From positions 1 to 6,822 of the forward strand of contig JASEHG010000108.1 of the NCBI GenBank assembly GCA_030018855.1: a DNA stretch of 6,822 bases. Reading direction: 5' to 3'. The notes below the pieces were generated by a model. The model was not told the origin of the DNA and did no database searches. It saw nothing but the letters and a program-made list of their open reading frames with translations. Positions 1-5,483 of the stretch are shown here, in pieces (the stretch's first letter is position 1; each line of letters begins with the position of its first letter). Both the position numbers and the translations under genes were made by a program. The stretch is from Candidatus Brocadiaceae bacterium. GTDB lineage: Bacteria > Planctomycetota > Brocadiia > Brocadiales > Bathyanammoxibiaceae.

Positions 1-15
1 CTACAAAAAATTCTG

Positions 16-23
16 AAAGGAGG
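16..23 (+). promoter_or_regulatory. Strong Shine-Dalgarno of the ABM-protein gene
   Basis: AAAGGAGG lies 8 bases before the ATG at 32. It is an almost complete complement of the 16S rRNA 3' end and fixes the start of the following gene. The promoter lies outside the window or is not recognisable in the 15 bases before it. Confidence 0.85.
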
Positions 24-31
24 AGAGAGAA

Positions 32-319
32 ATGTCTGTCTTGAGCGTTTTTCAGATTGAGGTGAATCCGGCTACCGAAGAGGATTTTTTGGCAGATGCC
101 ACTAAGACCCTCCCACTGGCCCAGAAACAAGAAGGGCTCATCTACCTCGGCGTATTTACCCCGCTGGGGGAGAAGAATAAATACCTGGTATTATCTGAAT
201 GGGATAGCGAGACCAGCATAGAGGCATGGCGGAAGGACCCCGAACATAATGAGGTGATGGCCAAGGCTGGGCAGTACGTGAAGAAGCATTCTATCAAGAG
301 GTTCGTATCTAAGGAGTAA
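32..319 (+). CDS. ABM-domain (antibiotic biosynthesis monooxygenase-like) small protein
   Basis: This complete 95-residue protein has the size and pattern of single-domain ABM proteins, which are dimeric alpha+beta barrels of the ferredoxin-like fold. An N-terminal strand (LSVFQIEVNP) is followed by an acidic helix (EEDFLADATKTLPLAQ). Next comes the characteristic GLIYLGVF strand, a KYLVLSEWDS strand and a helix beginning SIEAWRKDPEH, ending in a basic strand (HSIKRFVSKE). The SEWDS...W...HN-like arrangement is typical of the family. Members include quinol monooxygenases, heme-degrading enzymes and many proteins of unknown role, so no substrate can be assigned. No signal peptide or membrane segment is present, so it is probably cytoplasmic. 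The start is set by a strong Shine-Dalgarno. It is followed by a spacer of palindromes and is not clearly in an operon with the ABC transporter 147 bp downstream. The family call is from pattern recognition and was not checked by a profile search. Confidence 0.75.
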   Translation: MSVLSVFQIEVNPATEEDFLADATKTLPLAQKQEGLIYLGVFTPLGEKNKYLVLSEWDSETSIEAWRKDPEHNEVMAKAGQYVKKHSIKRFVSKE

Positions 320-329
320 AAGAAGTAGG

Positions 330-363
330 AGGGGCGACTGTCAGCCTCAGGCGGGTCGCCCCT
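330..363. repeat. GC-rich hairpin with internal CCTCAGGCGG segment
   Basis: A 9-bp perfect stem, AGGGGCGAC (330-338) against GTCGCCCCT (355-363), encloses a 16-base loop that reads TGTCAGCCTCAGGCGG. It begins 11 bases after the ABM gene stop and could act as an mRNA-end hairpin. No T-tract follows on the plus strand, so an intrinsic terminator is not supported. The GGGGCG edge resembles the palindrome found inside pabB. The loop resembles the element found in pabB and the TPR gene, so this may be one element nested in another. Confidence 0.7.
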
Positions 364-364
364 G

Positions 365-390
365 CCCCCCTATTAAAGGATTAGCATACC
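365..390 (+). repeat. Direct repeat, copy 1
   Basis: The 18 bases TTAAAGGATTAGCATACC (373-390) recur exactly at 440-457. Both copies are preceded by a C-run and CTA, with a one-base difference in the T-run. The two copies bracket a 41-bp segment that contains a palindrome. Confidence 0.8.
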
Positions 391-395
391 CAGAC

Positions 396-425
396 TGTAG
401 CCGCAGGCTTCAGCCTGCGTGGTAG
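396..425. repeat. REP-like palindrome between two direct repeats
   Basis: CGCAGGC (402-408) and GCCTGCG (413-419) form a perfect 7-bp stem with a TTCA loop, which also permits an AGGCT/AGCCT extension. It is flanked by GTAGC on the left and GTGGTAGC on the right. Its compact GC-rich form is that of REP-type intergenic palindromes. It lies between the two copies of an 18-bp direct repeat, as an inserted sequence would. Confidence 0.65.
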
Positions 426-431
426 CCTCTA

Positions 432-457
432 CCCCCTATTTAAAGGATTAGCATACC
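432..457 (+). repeat. Direct repeat, copy 2, directly before the ABC transporter gene
   Basis: This second copy of the repeat at 365-390 ends 9 bases before the ABC transporter ATG. The TAG inside it (449-451) is the in-frame stop that prevents any longer N-terminus for that gene. Its AAAGGA (442-447) is 19 bases from the ATG, too far for a normal Shine-Dalgarno, so the transporter has no clear ribosome binding site. Confidence 0.7.
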
Positions 458-466
458 AGAAATCAG

Positions 467-2461
467 ATGAGTAACCCTACCGAACAAGCCCGGCCCGCTC
501 ACCACGGAAACACCTACCGAAGATTACTGAGCTATGCCAGCCCCTACTGGCATAAGGTCCTAGTGGTGCTGGCCCTCTCTATACTTGGGTCTCTGGTATC
601 GGTGCTCCCCACCCAGATACTGGGAGTAGCGGTGGACGAACTAAAGATAGCTGAACGGCTTGTCTCCCCCAGTGGTGGGGCATCACCATCAGAAGTGGCC
701 CTGCCGCACCCAAAGAGCCAGATACCCCTAGCCGCTCCGTTAAGGGACCTATCCCAGTACATAGGTCGCGTATGGTCCCCAGAAATTAACCCCGCCCTCT
801 TGACCTTCTTCGTACTGGCCGGTGCCTTCTTTATCCTCCAGGCCTCCACCAGCCTTATTGCCATGGGGCATGGTTACCTGATGGCCGAGCTGGCACAGAG
901 GACCATCTTTGACCTCAGAAACCAACTCTACCAGCACCTCCAGCGCCTGCCCCTCAGCTACTTTGAAGACCGTCGTACGGGGGACATCATGAGCCGGGTG
1001 GTGAATGACGTGGACTCCCTGGAACAGGCATTGGTGATTCCCCTCACCACCTTCATCACCGACATGCTCCGCCTCGGCTGGATACTCTTTTTCTGCCTAA
1101 GGTGGGACTGGCAACTGACCCTCCTGGCCCTGGGAGTCGCCCCGCTCCTGGTGGGCGTAACCTATACCTTCGGGAAGATAATAAGACGTACGTATCGGGA
1201 ACTGAGAGACAAAATGGGCGAACTCAACGCCCTCCTCCAGGATAACCTCTCAGGGATAAGGGTAATCCTGGGCTTCGCCCGACAGGAGTCGGAGTTGCAA
1301 AAATTCGTACAAAAAAATAAGGAGAACTACCAGCTCCACGTCCGCATATACCGTATATTCACCACCTATAAGCCCATAGTAGAACTCTTTGTAGAGACCG
1401 GGGCCGTGATTGTCCTCTGCTTCGGGGGTTACAAGGTGTTACAGGGGGAGATGAGTGCAGGTACGTTCGTCATCTTCTTCCCTTACCTGCGGATGGCCTA
1501 TGAACCTATAAGCGGAGTAACCAGGTTCTACAACACCGTACAACGGGCCCTCGCCTCCACAGAAAGGGTCTTTGAGGTGCTAGACACCAGGCCAGCCCTC
1601 CAAGACGCCACCGATGCCGTGGAACTACCTCCCCTCCAAGGCCATGTAGAGTTTAGAGGGGTATACTTCAGTTACTCCAACGGGAGCAAGGTATTGGAAG
1701 ACATTAACCTGGAAGTCCTCCCCGGGCAGATGGTGGCCCTGGTAGGCCCCAGCGGGGCTGGAAAGACCACCCTTACCTCCCTCTTGCCCAGGTTCTACGA
1801 CCCCACACGGGGGGCGGTCCTTGTGGATGGATACGACCTGAAGAGGGTAAAGGCCGAATCACTGAGACGCCAGATGGCCATGGTATTGCAGGAGGCGTTT
1901 CTCTTTAACGATACCGTGAGGAATAATATTACCTATGGTAGACCTGGGGCCGCGGAGGAGGAGATGGTCCAGGCGTCAGAGATGGCAGGGGCCCATAACT
2001 TTATCCTCTCCCTCCCCCAGGGGTATGACACCCTGGTGGGTGAGAGGGGGGTAAAACTCTCCGGGGGACAGCGCCAGCGGCTGGCAATCGCCAGGGCAAT
2101 ACTGGCAAACCCCAGGATTTTAATACTGGATGAGGCCACAAGCTCCGTGGATGCCGAGACCGAGAGGTTCATCCAGGAGGCCATCTACCGCCTGATAGAG
2201 AACCGCACCACCTTCGTCATTGCCCATCGCCTCTCCACCGTCCTCCATGCAGACCGCATTGTAGTGCTGGACGGGGGGCGGATTGTTGAGATGGGTACCC
2301 ACGAGGAGCTCCTCTCCCAGGGCAACCTCTACTCCAGGCTCTTCCACCTACAGTTCTTAGAGAAACAAGAAATCCCTACGGAAGAACCAGCACCCGCAAG
2401 GCCGGTGGTAGAGGAATCCCCCCTCCCCTTCGGCCCCTATCAGGAGGAAAGGAATTGGTAG
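467..2461 (+). CDS. ABC transporter half-molecule (ABCB/MsbA type), fused permease and ATPase
   Basis: This 664-residue protein has the full ABC exporter half-transporter layout and presumably works as a homodimer or heterodimer in the inner membrane. The membrane domain spans about residues 25-355. TM1 is near 31-55, TM2 near 109-134, TM3/4 at 197-236, TM5 at 304-326 and TM6 at 332-352. The ATPase domain has Walker A GPSGAGKTT (427-435), Q-loop Q475, signature LSGGQ (531-535), Walker B ILILDE (551-556) with catalytic Glu556, D-loop SSVD (559-562) and H-loop His587, so it should be active. Two features are unusual: a Pro/Ser-rich extracytoplasmic loop of about 50 residues between TM1 and TM2, and a Pro/Glu-rich tail after about 632. 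The start ATG has no good Shine-Dalgarno, and the upstream frame is closed at 449-451. The family exports lipids, lipid A precursors, peptides or drugs; the substrate cannot be told from this sequence, and msbA itself is not claimed. It is convergent with the genes to its right. Confidence 0.95.
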   Translation: MSNPTEQARPAHHGNTYRRLLSYASPYWHKVLVVLALSILGSLVSVLPTQILGVAVDELKIAERLVSPSGGASPSEVALPHPKSQIPLAAPLRDLSQYIGRVWSPEINPALLTFFVLAGAFFILQASTSLIAMGHGYLMAELAQRTIFDLRNQLYQHLQRLPLSYFEDRRTGDIMSRVVNDVDSLEQALVIPLTTFITDMLRLGWILFFCLRWDWQLTLLALGVAPLLVGVTYTFGKIIRRTYRELRDKMGELNALLQDNLSGIRVILGFARQESELQKFVQKNKENYQLHVRIYRIFTTYKPIVELFVETGAVIVLCFGGYKVLQGEMSAGTFVIFFPYLRMAYEPISGVTRFYNTVQRALASTERVFEVLDTRPALQDATDAVELPPLQGHVEFRGVYFSYSNGSKVLEDINLEVLPGQMVALVGPSGAGKTTLTSLLPRFYDPTRGAVLVDGYDLKRVKAESLRRQMAMVLQEAFLFNDTVRNNITYGRPGAAEEEMVQASEMAGAHNFILSLPQGYDTLVGERGVKLSGGQRQRLAIARAILANPRILILDEATSSVDAETERFIQEAIYRLIENRTTFVIAHRLSTVLHADRIVVLDGGRIVEMGTHEELLSQGNLYSRLFHLQFLEKQEIPTEEPAPARPVVEESPLPFGPYQEERNW

Positions 2462-2529
2462 GTGCGAGTCTCGTTATGGATACCGTTAAAACTTGCAAAC
2501 CCCAGGTGTGTCGGCTATGTGGATAATCT

Positions 2530-2631
2530 TCATGGCTCTTTGAGTTCTGTAAGAATTTTTTGTAATTTCAATTTCAGTTCTGGTATCTCAATCTTTATGG
2601 CATCCCATACCAGTTTATAATCCCTCTTCAT
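2530..2631 (-). pseudogene. Remnant of a HEPN/DUF86 (HepT-like) gene, middle deleted
   Basis: A 33-codon frame starts with an ATG that overlaps the stop of the MNT gene (ATGA), the usual coupling in MNT-HEPN pairs. It reads MKRDYKL, which is how many DUF86 proteins begin. It then passes directly into VWDAIKIEIPELKLKLQKIL, which matches the usual C-terminal helix of the family (VW..I...LP.LK..I..IL). Normal members are about 110-145 residues and carry a conserved R-x4-H-x-Y RNase motif in the part absent here. The inference is an in-frame internal deletion that joined both ends. The product could not be a HEPN ribonuclease. The reading was made by hand translation; the family match is from memory of its pattern. 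A tiny functional protein cannot be excluded. Confidence 0.65.
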
Positions 2632-2924
2632 ATCCTTATGAGTTCTCTAAATATTTGTTCTTTTAACTCTTCCCTTACTGCCCTCTCTGGAACAATATCC
2701 ACCTTGAGGTGTAGCCTTTCTTCAAGGAAGTCTGCAAGGCCAACGAAGTCAAACAAAGTGGCTCCCTCTGTAAACCTCACGAGGATATCCAGGTCGCTAA
2801 CTTTTCTTTGCTCGCCACGGACATAAGAACCAAATACTCCGATGATTTCCGCCCTGTACTCCTTCCTTATCTCCCCGTCTAAACTTTTGAGAGTTTTTTT
2901 GATCCCCTCCAGGCCCTTGTTCAC
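2628..2924 (-). CDS. MNT-type minimal nucleotidyltransferase (MntA-like antitoxin)
   Basis: This 98-residue protein starts at a GTG (VNKGLEG) that has GGAGGTG ending 6 bases upstream. A longer frame beginning at 3095 lacks family resemblance before this point. The polymerase-beta-like nucleotidyltransferase core is intact: G32-S33, Asp44 and Asp46 (GSYVRG...SDLDILV), and the third metal ligand Asp76 in LKVDIV. The length is normal for MNT proteins. In characterised HEPN-MNT modules such as HepT/MntA, the MNT protein AMPylates the HEPN ribonuclease and neutralises it. Here the overlapping downstream HEPN gene is only a 33-codon stub, so the antitoxin has outlived its toxin or has another target. 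It lies 207 bp downstream of pabC in a stretch visibly richer in A and T than its neighbours, which fits separate acquisition. Confidence 0.88.
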   Translation of the reverse strand: MNKGLEGIKKTLKSLDGEIRKEYRAEIIGVFGSYVRGEQRKVSDLDILVRFTEGATLFDFVGLADFLEERLHLKVDIVPERAVREELKEQIFRELIRI

Positions 2925-2945
2925 GCTAAACACCTCCACAAGAAG

Positions 2946-2974
2946 AGAAATGACAAATAAGTTGATGGTGTCAA
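2946..2974 (-). promoter_or_regulatory. Possible promoter of the MNT gene
   Basis: A perfect -35 hexamer TTGACA (2974-2969, minus strand) is followed after 17 bases by ATTTCT, a poor -10 box. This would give a 5' leader of roughly 15-20 bases before the GTG at 2924, and the region is AT-rich. The -10 match is weak, so this is only a candidate. Confidence 0.25.
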
Positions 2975-3082
2975 ACTGCCTATATTTACCCACTAAACCT
3001 GGCAAATAGCAAGAGGAAATCCCTTGTCTCTTGTGGATGATATGGACATGTGTAATCCGCCTCTTGCGGTTGCCCAAACGAT

Positions 3083-3132
3083 GGGGCAGGTGCAAGTTGA
3101 AAATCCGCCGTATTCTGGGCGGAACCTGCCCC
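3083..3132. repeat. Nested inverted repeat abutting the pabC stop codon
   Basis: The outer arms are GGGGCAGGT (3083-3091) and ACCTGCCCC (3124-3132), a perfect 9-bp match. Inner arms TCCGCC (3104-3109) and GGCGGA (3118-3123) lie within them. On the minus strand the structure directly follows and slightly overlaps the pabC TAG. It could stabilise the mRNA 3' end, but there is no T-run to make it a standard terminator. The TAGGGGC edge matches the edge of the pabB palindrome. Confidence 0.7.
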
Positions 3133-4028
3133 TACTGCCCTGTCAGTCCCTTATACGCTTCCATGAGGCGGCGGGTTATCTTTCCTGGGACCGTCTTGCC
3201 TATCCCTTTGTCCTCAATGCAGGAGACAGGCATTATCTCCATGAGGGAATTGGTGAGGAAGACCTCGTCTGCCCGGAACAGCCTTTCCGTACCAAAGAGT
3301 TCTTCTGAGGCAGTGATACCTTCTCCCCGACATATCTCTAAGACCTTCTTTCTGGTTATCCCTGGGAGGATGTTGGCCTGTAGGGAGGGGGTGACAACCC
3401 TGCCGGACTCCACCAGGAAGATACTGCTCACCGTGGCCTCACAGACCTGGCCCTCGGTATTGAGGAAGAGGGCATCCTGAACCTTTCTCCTGGCGGCCTC
3501 CTGTCGGGCCATTATTCCAGTGAGGAAATTGGCGGTCTTGTGTCTGGCCAGGGGGCAGGTGGTACTGCGGCGATAGGCGGAAATGGCCAGTCTGACGCCC
3601 TGTCTATATGACTCTTCAGGATGGGGATGAAAGGGGTGGGTTTGAATAATCAAGGTGGGTTGGGGTAATTCGGGTGGTTGGAGTCCGTAATGGGGACTCT
3701 CGCCCCGGCTGAGCGTCAGCCGGATAAGGGCGTCTGTCAGCCTATTTAGCCTCAGTAGATTCTCTACGGCCGATTGGAGTTCTTCAAGGCCGTAACGGAG
3801 GGGTATCCCCAGTGCCTGGGCAGAGGAGGCCAGCCGTTGCAGATGGTCTTCAATAAGAAAGGGCCTCCCATTGTAAGAACGCAGGGTCTCAAAGACCCCG
3901 TCTCCGTAAAGGAAACCCCTATCCCGTACAGAGACCAGGGCTTCTTCCTCAAGTACCATATCACCGTTGAAAAAGACATGGAGTGAGGCAGCCCTCTTAT
4001 CAGGAGCGCCCGGAGACTCCGCACCCAT
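3132..4028 (-). CDS. pabC: Aminodeoxychorismate lyase (class IV aminotransferase family)
   Basis: This 298-residue protein is a complete fold-type IV PLP enzyme. The family's N-terminal block appears at DRGFLYGDGVFETLR (36-50). The PLP-binding lysine is Lys164 in HKTANFLTGIMARQEA. The conserved glutamate is Glu197 in NTEGQVCEATVSSIF. The phosphate-binding segments LPGITRKKVLE (221-231) and FLTNSLMEIMPV (257-268) are also present. Branched-chain and D-amino-acid aminotransferases share these motifs. The assignment to PabC, which splits 4-amino-4-deoxychorismate into p-aminobenzoate and pyruvate for folate synthesis, rests mainly on its operon with pabB. The ATG lies 2 bp after the TPR gene stop, with AAGGGG upstream. 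About 16 residues precede the point where homologues usually begin, so translation might in principle start differently, but no better start is visible. It is cytoplasmic. The stop codon lies at the edge of a palindromic element. Confidence 0.85.
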   Translation of the reverse strand: MGAESPGAPDKRAASLHVFFNGDMVLEEEALVSVRDRGFLYGDGVFETLRSYNGRPFLIEDHLQRLASSAQALGIPLRYGLEELQSAVENLLRLNRLTDALIRLTLSRGESPHYGLQPPELPQPTLIIQTHPFHPHPEESYRQGVRLAISAYRRSTTCPLARHKTANFLTGIMARQEAARRKVQDALFLNTEGQVCEATVSSIFLVESGRVVTPSLQANILPGITRKKVLEICRGEGITASEELFGTERLFRADEVFLTNSLMEIMPVSCIEDKGIGKTVPGKITRRLMEAYKGLTGQ

Positions 4029-4030
4029 TG

Positions 4031-5482
4031 CTACTTTTTCCCCTTGCCGGAATCGGGAGTGGCCCTGCCCTCCAACTGGGCCTTTATCCTGGCGATGTTC
4101 CCCTTTACTACCTCTAACTCAACGGGGGACTTTACAAACTGGAAGAGGTTATAGGCCTCTTCGTAAGCCTCAAGGGCCTCCTCCATCTTACCCTGTGCCT
4201 GGTAGATTACTGCAACGTTGTTCAGGTCCTTAGCCTCTCCCCTGAGATCGTGTAACATCTTGTGTATCTGCAGGGATTCTTTGTATGCATTTAGGGCGTC
4301 TTCCAGCCTCCCCTGGGATTGACACACTATACCTATGTTACTCAGGTCTTTGGCCGCTTCACTGCGGAGCCCCATATCCCTGTGGATCTTTAAGGCAGTC
4401 GCATAGGCCTCAAGGGACTCTTCCGGCTTTTTCTGGAAATTATAAATGACCCCCATACTGCCCAGGTTGCTGGCCTCTTCCCTCTTGTTGCCAATCTCCC
4501 GATTTATTCTCAGGGCCATTTTATAGGCGTGGAGGGCCTGCTCCAGTTTGCCCTGGAGGTGATAGATGAAACCCTGGCTGGAGAGATATTTGGCCTCCCA
4601 TAGGCGATGGCCCAGCTTCCGTTGAATCTTTATGGCTGCCTCGTAAGACTGCAACGCCTTCTTCGGGTTACCCTTAAGATAATAAACTACACCCATGTTC
4701 CCCCGCGAGGCCGCCTCCACTTGGGGGAAACCTGCCCGTCTTGCCAAACTGATGCTTTCCTCAAAGTAATGTATAACTGACGCCTTGTTCCCCCTCTTTA
4801 AGGCTACAATGCCAAGGCTATTATAGGTATTGGCAAGGTCTTTTTCCTTTCCGGAGAGCTTCTGTATGCCCATTGCCTTAAGAAGGGTCTCCTCTGCCCT
4901 CTCCCATTCCGCAAGGTGCGTGTAGACGTGTCCCAGATTGAACCAGACCATAGCCTCTAAGGAGGGATTCTGCGGCAGTCCACCTGAGGCGGATTCCGAC
5001 AGACCCTTTATGACAAGTTCGTATCCCGTGGCTGACTTTCTAAGGTTTGCATTGGCCTCTTTATGCTTGTATGCCTTCAGTTGGGCCTCACCCTTCCAAA
5101 GGGCCAGTGTGGCCCCCTCTATCTGATGGATAACCCCTTGAGATTCGTCGCTGACAGCGTCTTTCAGGGGAACCATTTCTTCCTGGAAGTCGTGGAGGGA
5201 TTTGGGCGGTCCCTCCTGGAGTTGACCCAGGAATTCCATTACATCTTCTCCCCACCTGATAAAGTTCTCCTCCTGGATGGGAGGGGCCGATACGCCCTGG
5301 GCGGACACCGCCAACAAAATAGACAGTAGACAGCAGACAGCATACAGGAATAGCTGTCCTGAGCAGGACCGTAGGAAAGGTCTTCCCTGCCCTGAACCAG
5401 ACCTGCCCTTGAGTGGAGCGAAGGGACGGTTCAGTGCCTGTCTACTGTCTACTGTCTGCTGACTACTCCGCCTTTTAGGCAT
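4031..5482 (-). CDS. Exported TPR-repeat protein within the pab operon
   Basis: This is a 483-residue protein from the ATG at 5482, which lies 1 base after the pabB stop and has GAGG about 8 bases upstream. A TTG 42 bases further up is less likely. The N-terminus has a long basic, low-complexity stretch (about 1-42). It is followed by a hydrophobic core LFLYAVCCLLSILLAVS (44-60) and plausible signal peptidase sites after VSA61 or VSA66, suggesting export or membrane anchoring. A helical region (about 68-175) leads into seven 40-residue TPR units of the TPR_12/kinesin-light-chain style, starting near 177, 217, 257, 297, 337, 377 and 417. Each has a pattern like LxNxGxxYxxxGxxxxALxxYxxALxI. TPRs bind proteins; there is no catalytic domain and no partner can be named. 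It is tightly packed between pabB and pabC. Codons 6-54 derive from a 145-bp repeat element, and residues near 161-169 lie in another repeat. Confidence 0.88.
   Translation of the reverse strand: MPKRRSSQQTVDSRQALNRPFAPLKGRSGSGQGRPFLRSCSGQLFLYAVCCLLSILLAVSAQGVSAPPIQEENFIRWGEDVMEFLGQLQEGPPKSLHDFQEEMVPLKDAVSDESQGVIHQIEGATLALWKGEAQLKAYKHKEANANLRKSATGYELVIKGLSESASGGLPQNPSLEAMVWFNLGHVYTHLAEWERAEETLLKAMGIQKLSGKEKDLANTYNSLGIVALKRGNKASVIHYFEESISLARRAGFPQVEAASRGNMGVVYYLKGNPKKALQSYEAAIKIQRKLGHRLWEAKYLSSQGFIYHLQGKLEQALHAYKMALRINREIGNKREEASNLGSMGVIYNFQKKPEESLEAYATALKIHRDMGLRSEAAKDLSNIGIVCQSQGRLEDALNAYKESLQIHKMLHDLRGEAKDLNNVAVIYQAQGKMEEALEAYEEAYNLFQFVKSPVELEVVKGNIARIKAQLEGRATPDSGKGKK
4979..5002. repeat. 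TCCGCCTCAGGCGGA-type element inside the TPR gene
   Basis: TCCACCTGAGGCGGA (4979-4993) is a 15-base near-palindrome with one mismatch, followed by TTCCGACAG. It matches the copy inside pabB at 6364-6387, including the trailing CCGACA. On the coding strand it is read as ESASGGL (about residues 163-169) in the linker before the first TPR. Confidence 0.7.
5321..5465. repeat. 145-bp element with inverted heptamer arrays, within the TPR gene
   Basis: Four heptamers of the type AGACAGY (5321-5348, last one ATACAGG) face four inverted heptamers of the type CTGTCTA/G (5438-5465, last one CTGACTA). The interior holds smaller inverted repeats, such as GTCCTG/CAGGAC (5356-5361 and 5364-5369) and AGGTCT/AGACCT (5378-5383 and 5399-5404). 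It encodes about residues 6-54 of the TPR protein, including the first part of the signal hydrophobic core. The composition looks like intergenic repeat DNA and not like conserved coding sequence. Confidence 0.75.
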
Positions 5483-5483
5483 C

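Noticed and set aside
2462..2529. Possible bidirectional terminator between the convergent ABC transporter and HEPN remnant.
   Set aside because: No stable inverted repeat with a T-run is visible in these 68 bases.
2925..3095. Upstream extension of the MNT frame to an ATG at 3095 (155 residues in total).
   Set aside because: The extra 57 residues have no MNT character and run through the palindrome and the spacer behind pabC. The GTG at 2924 has a strong GGAGGTG at the right distance and gives the usual family length.
3024..3480. Plus-strand open frames opposite pabC and the spacer (94 and 149 codons).
   Set aside because: They are antisense to a clearly coding gene, lack family resemblance and have no convincing ribosome binding sites.
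4031..4560. Regular 120-bp spacing in the TPR gene, considered as a tandem DNA repeat or CRISPR-like array.
   Set aside because: The period reflects 40-residue TPR units that have diverged at the DNA level. There are no identical repeats with unique spacers, and no CRISPR array is present anywhere in the window.
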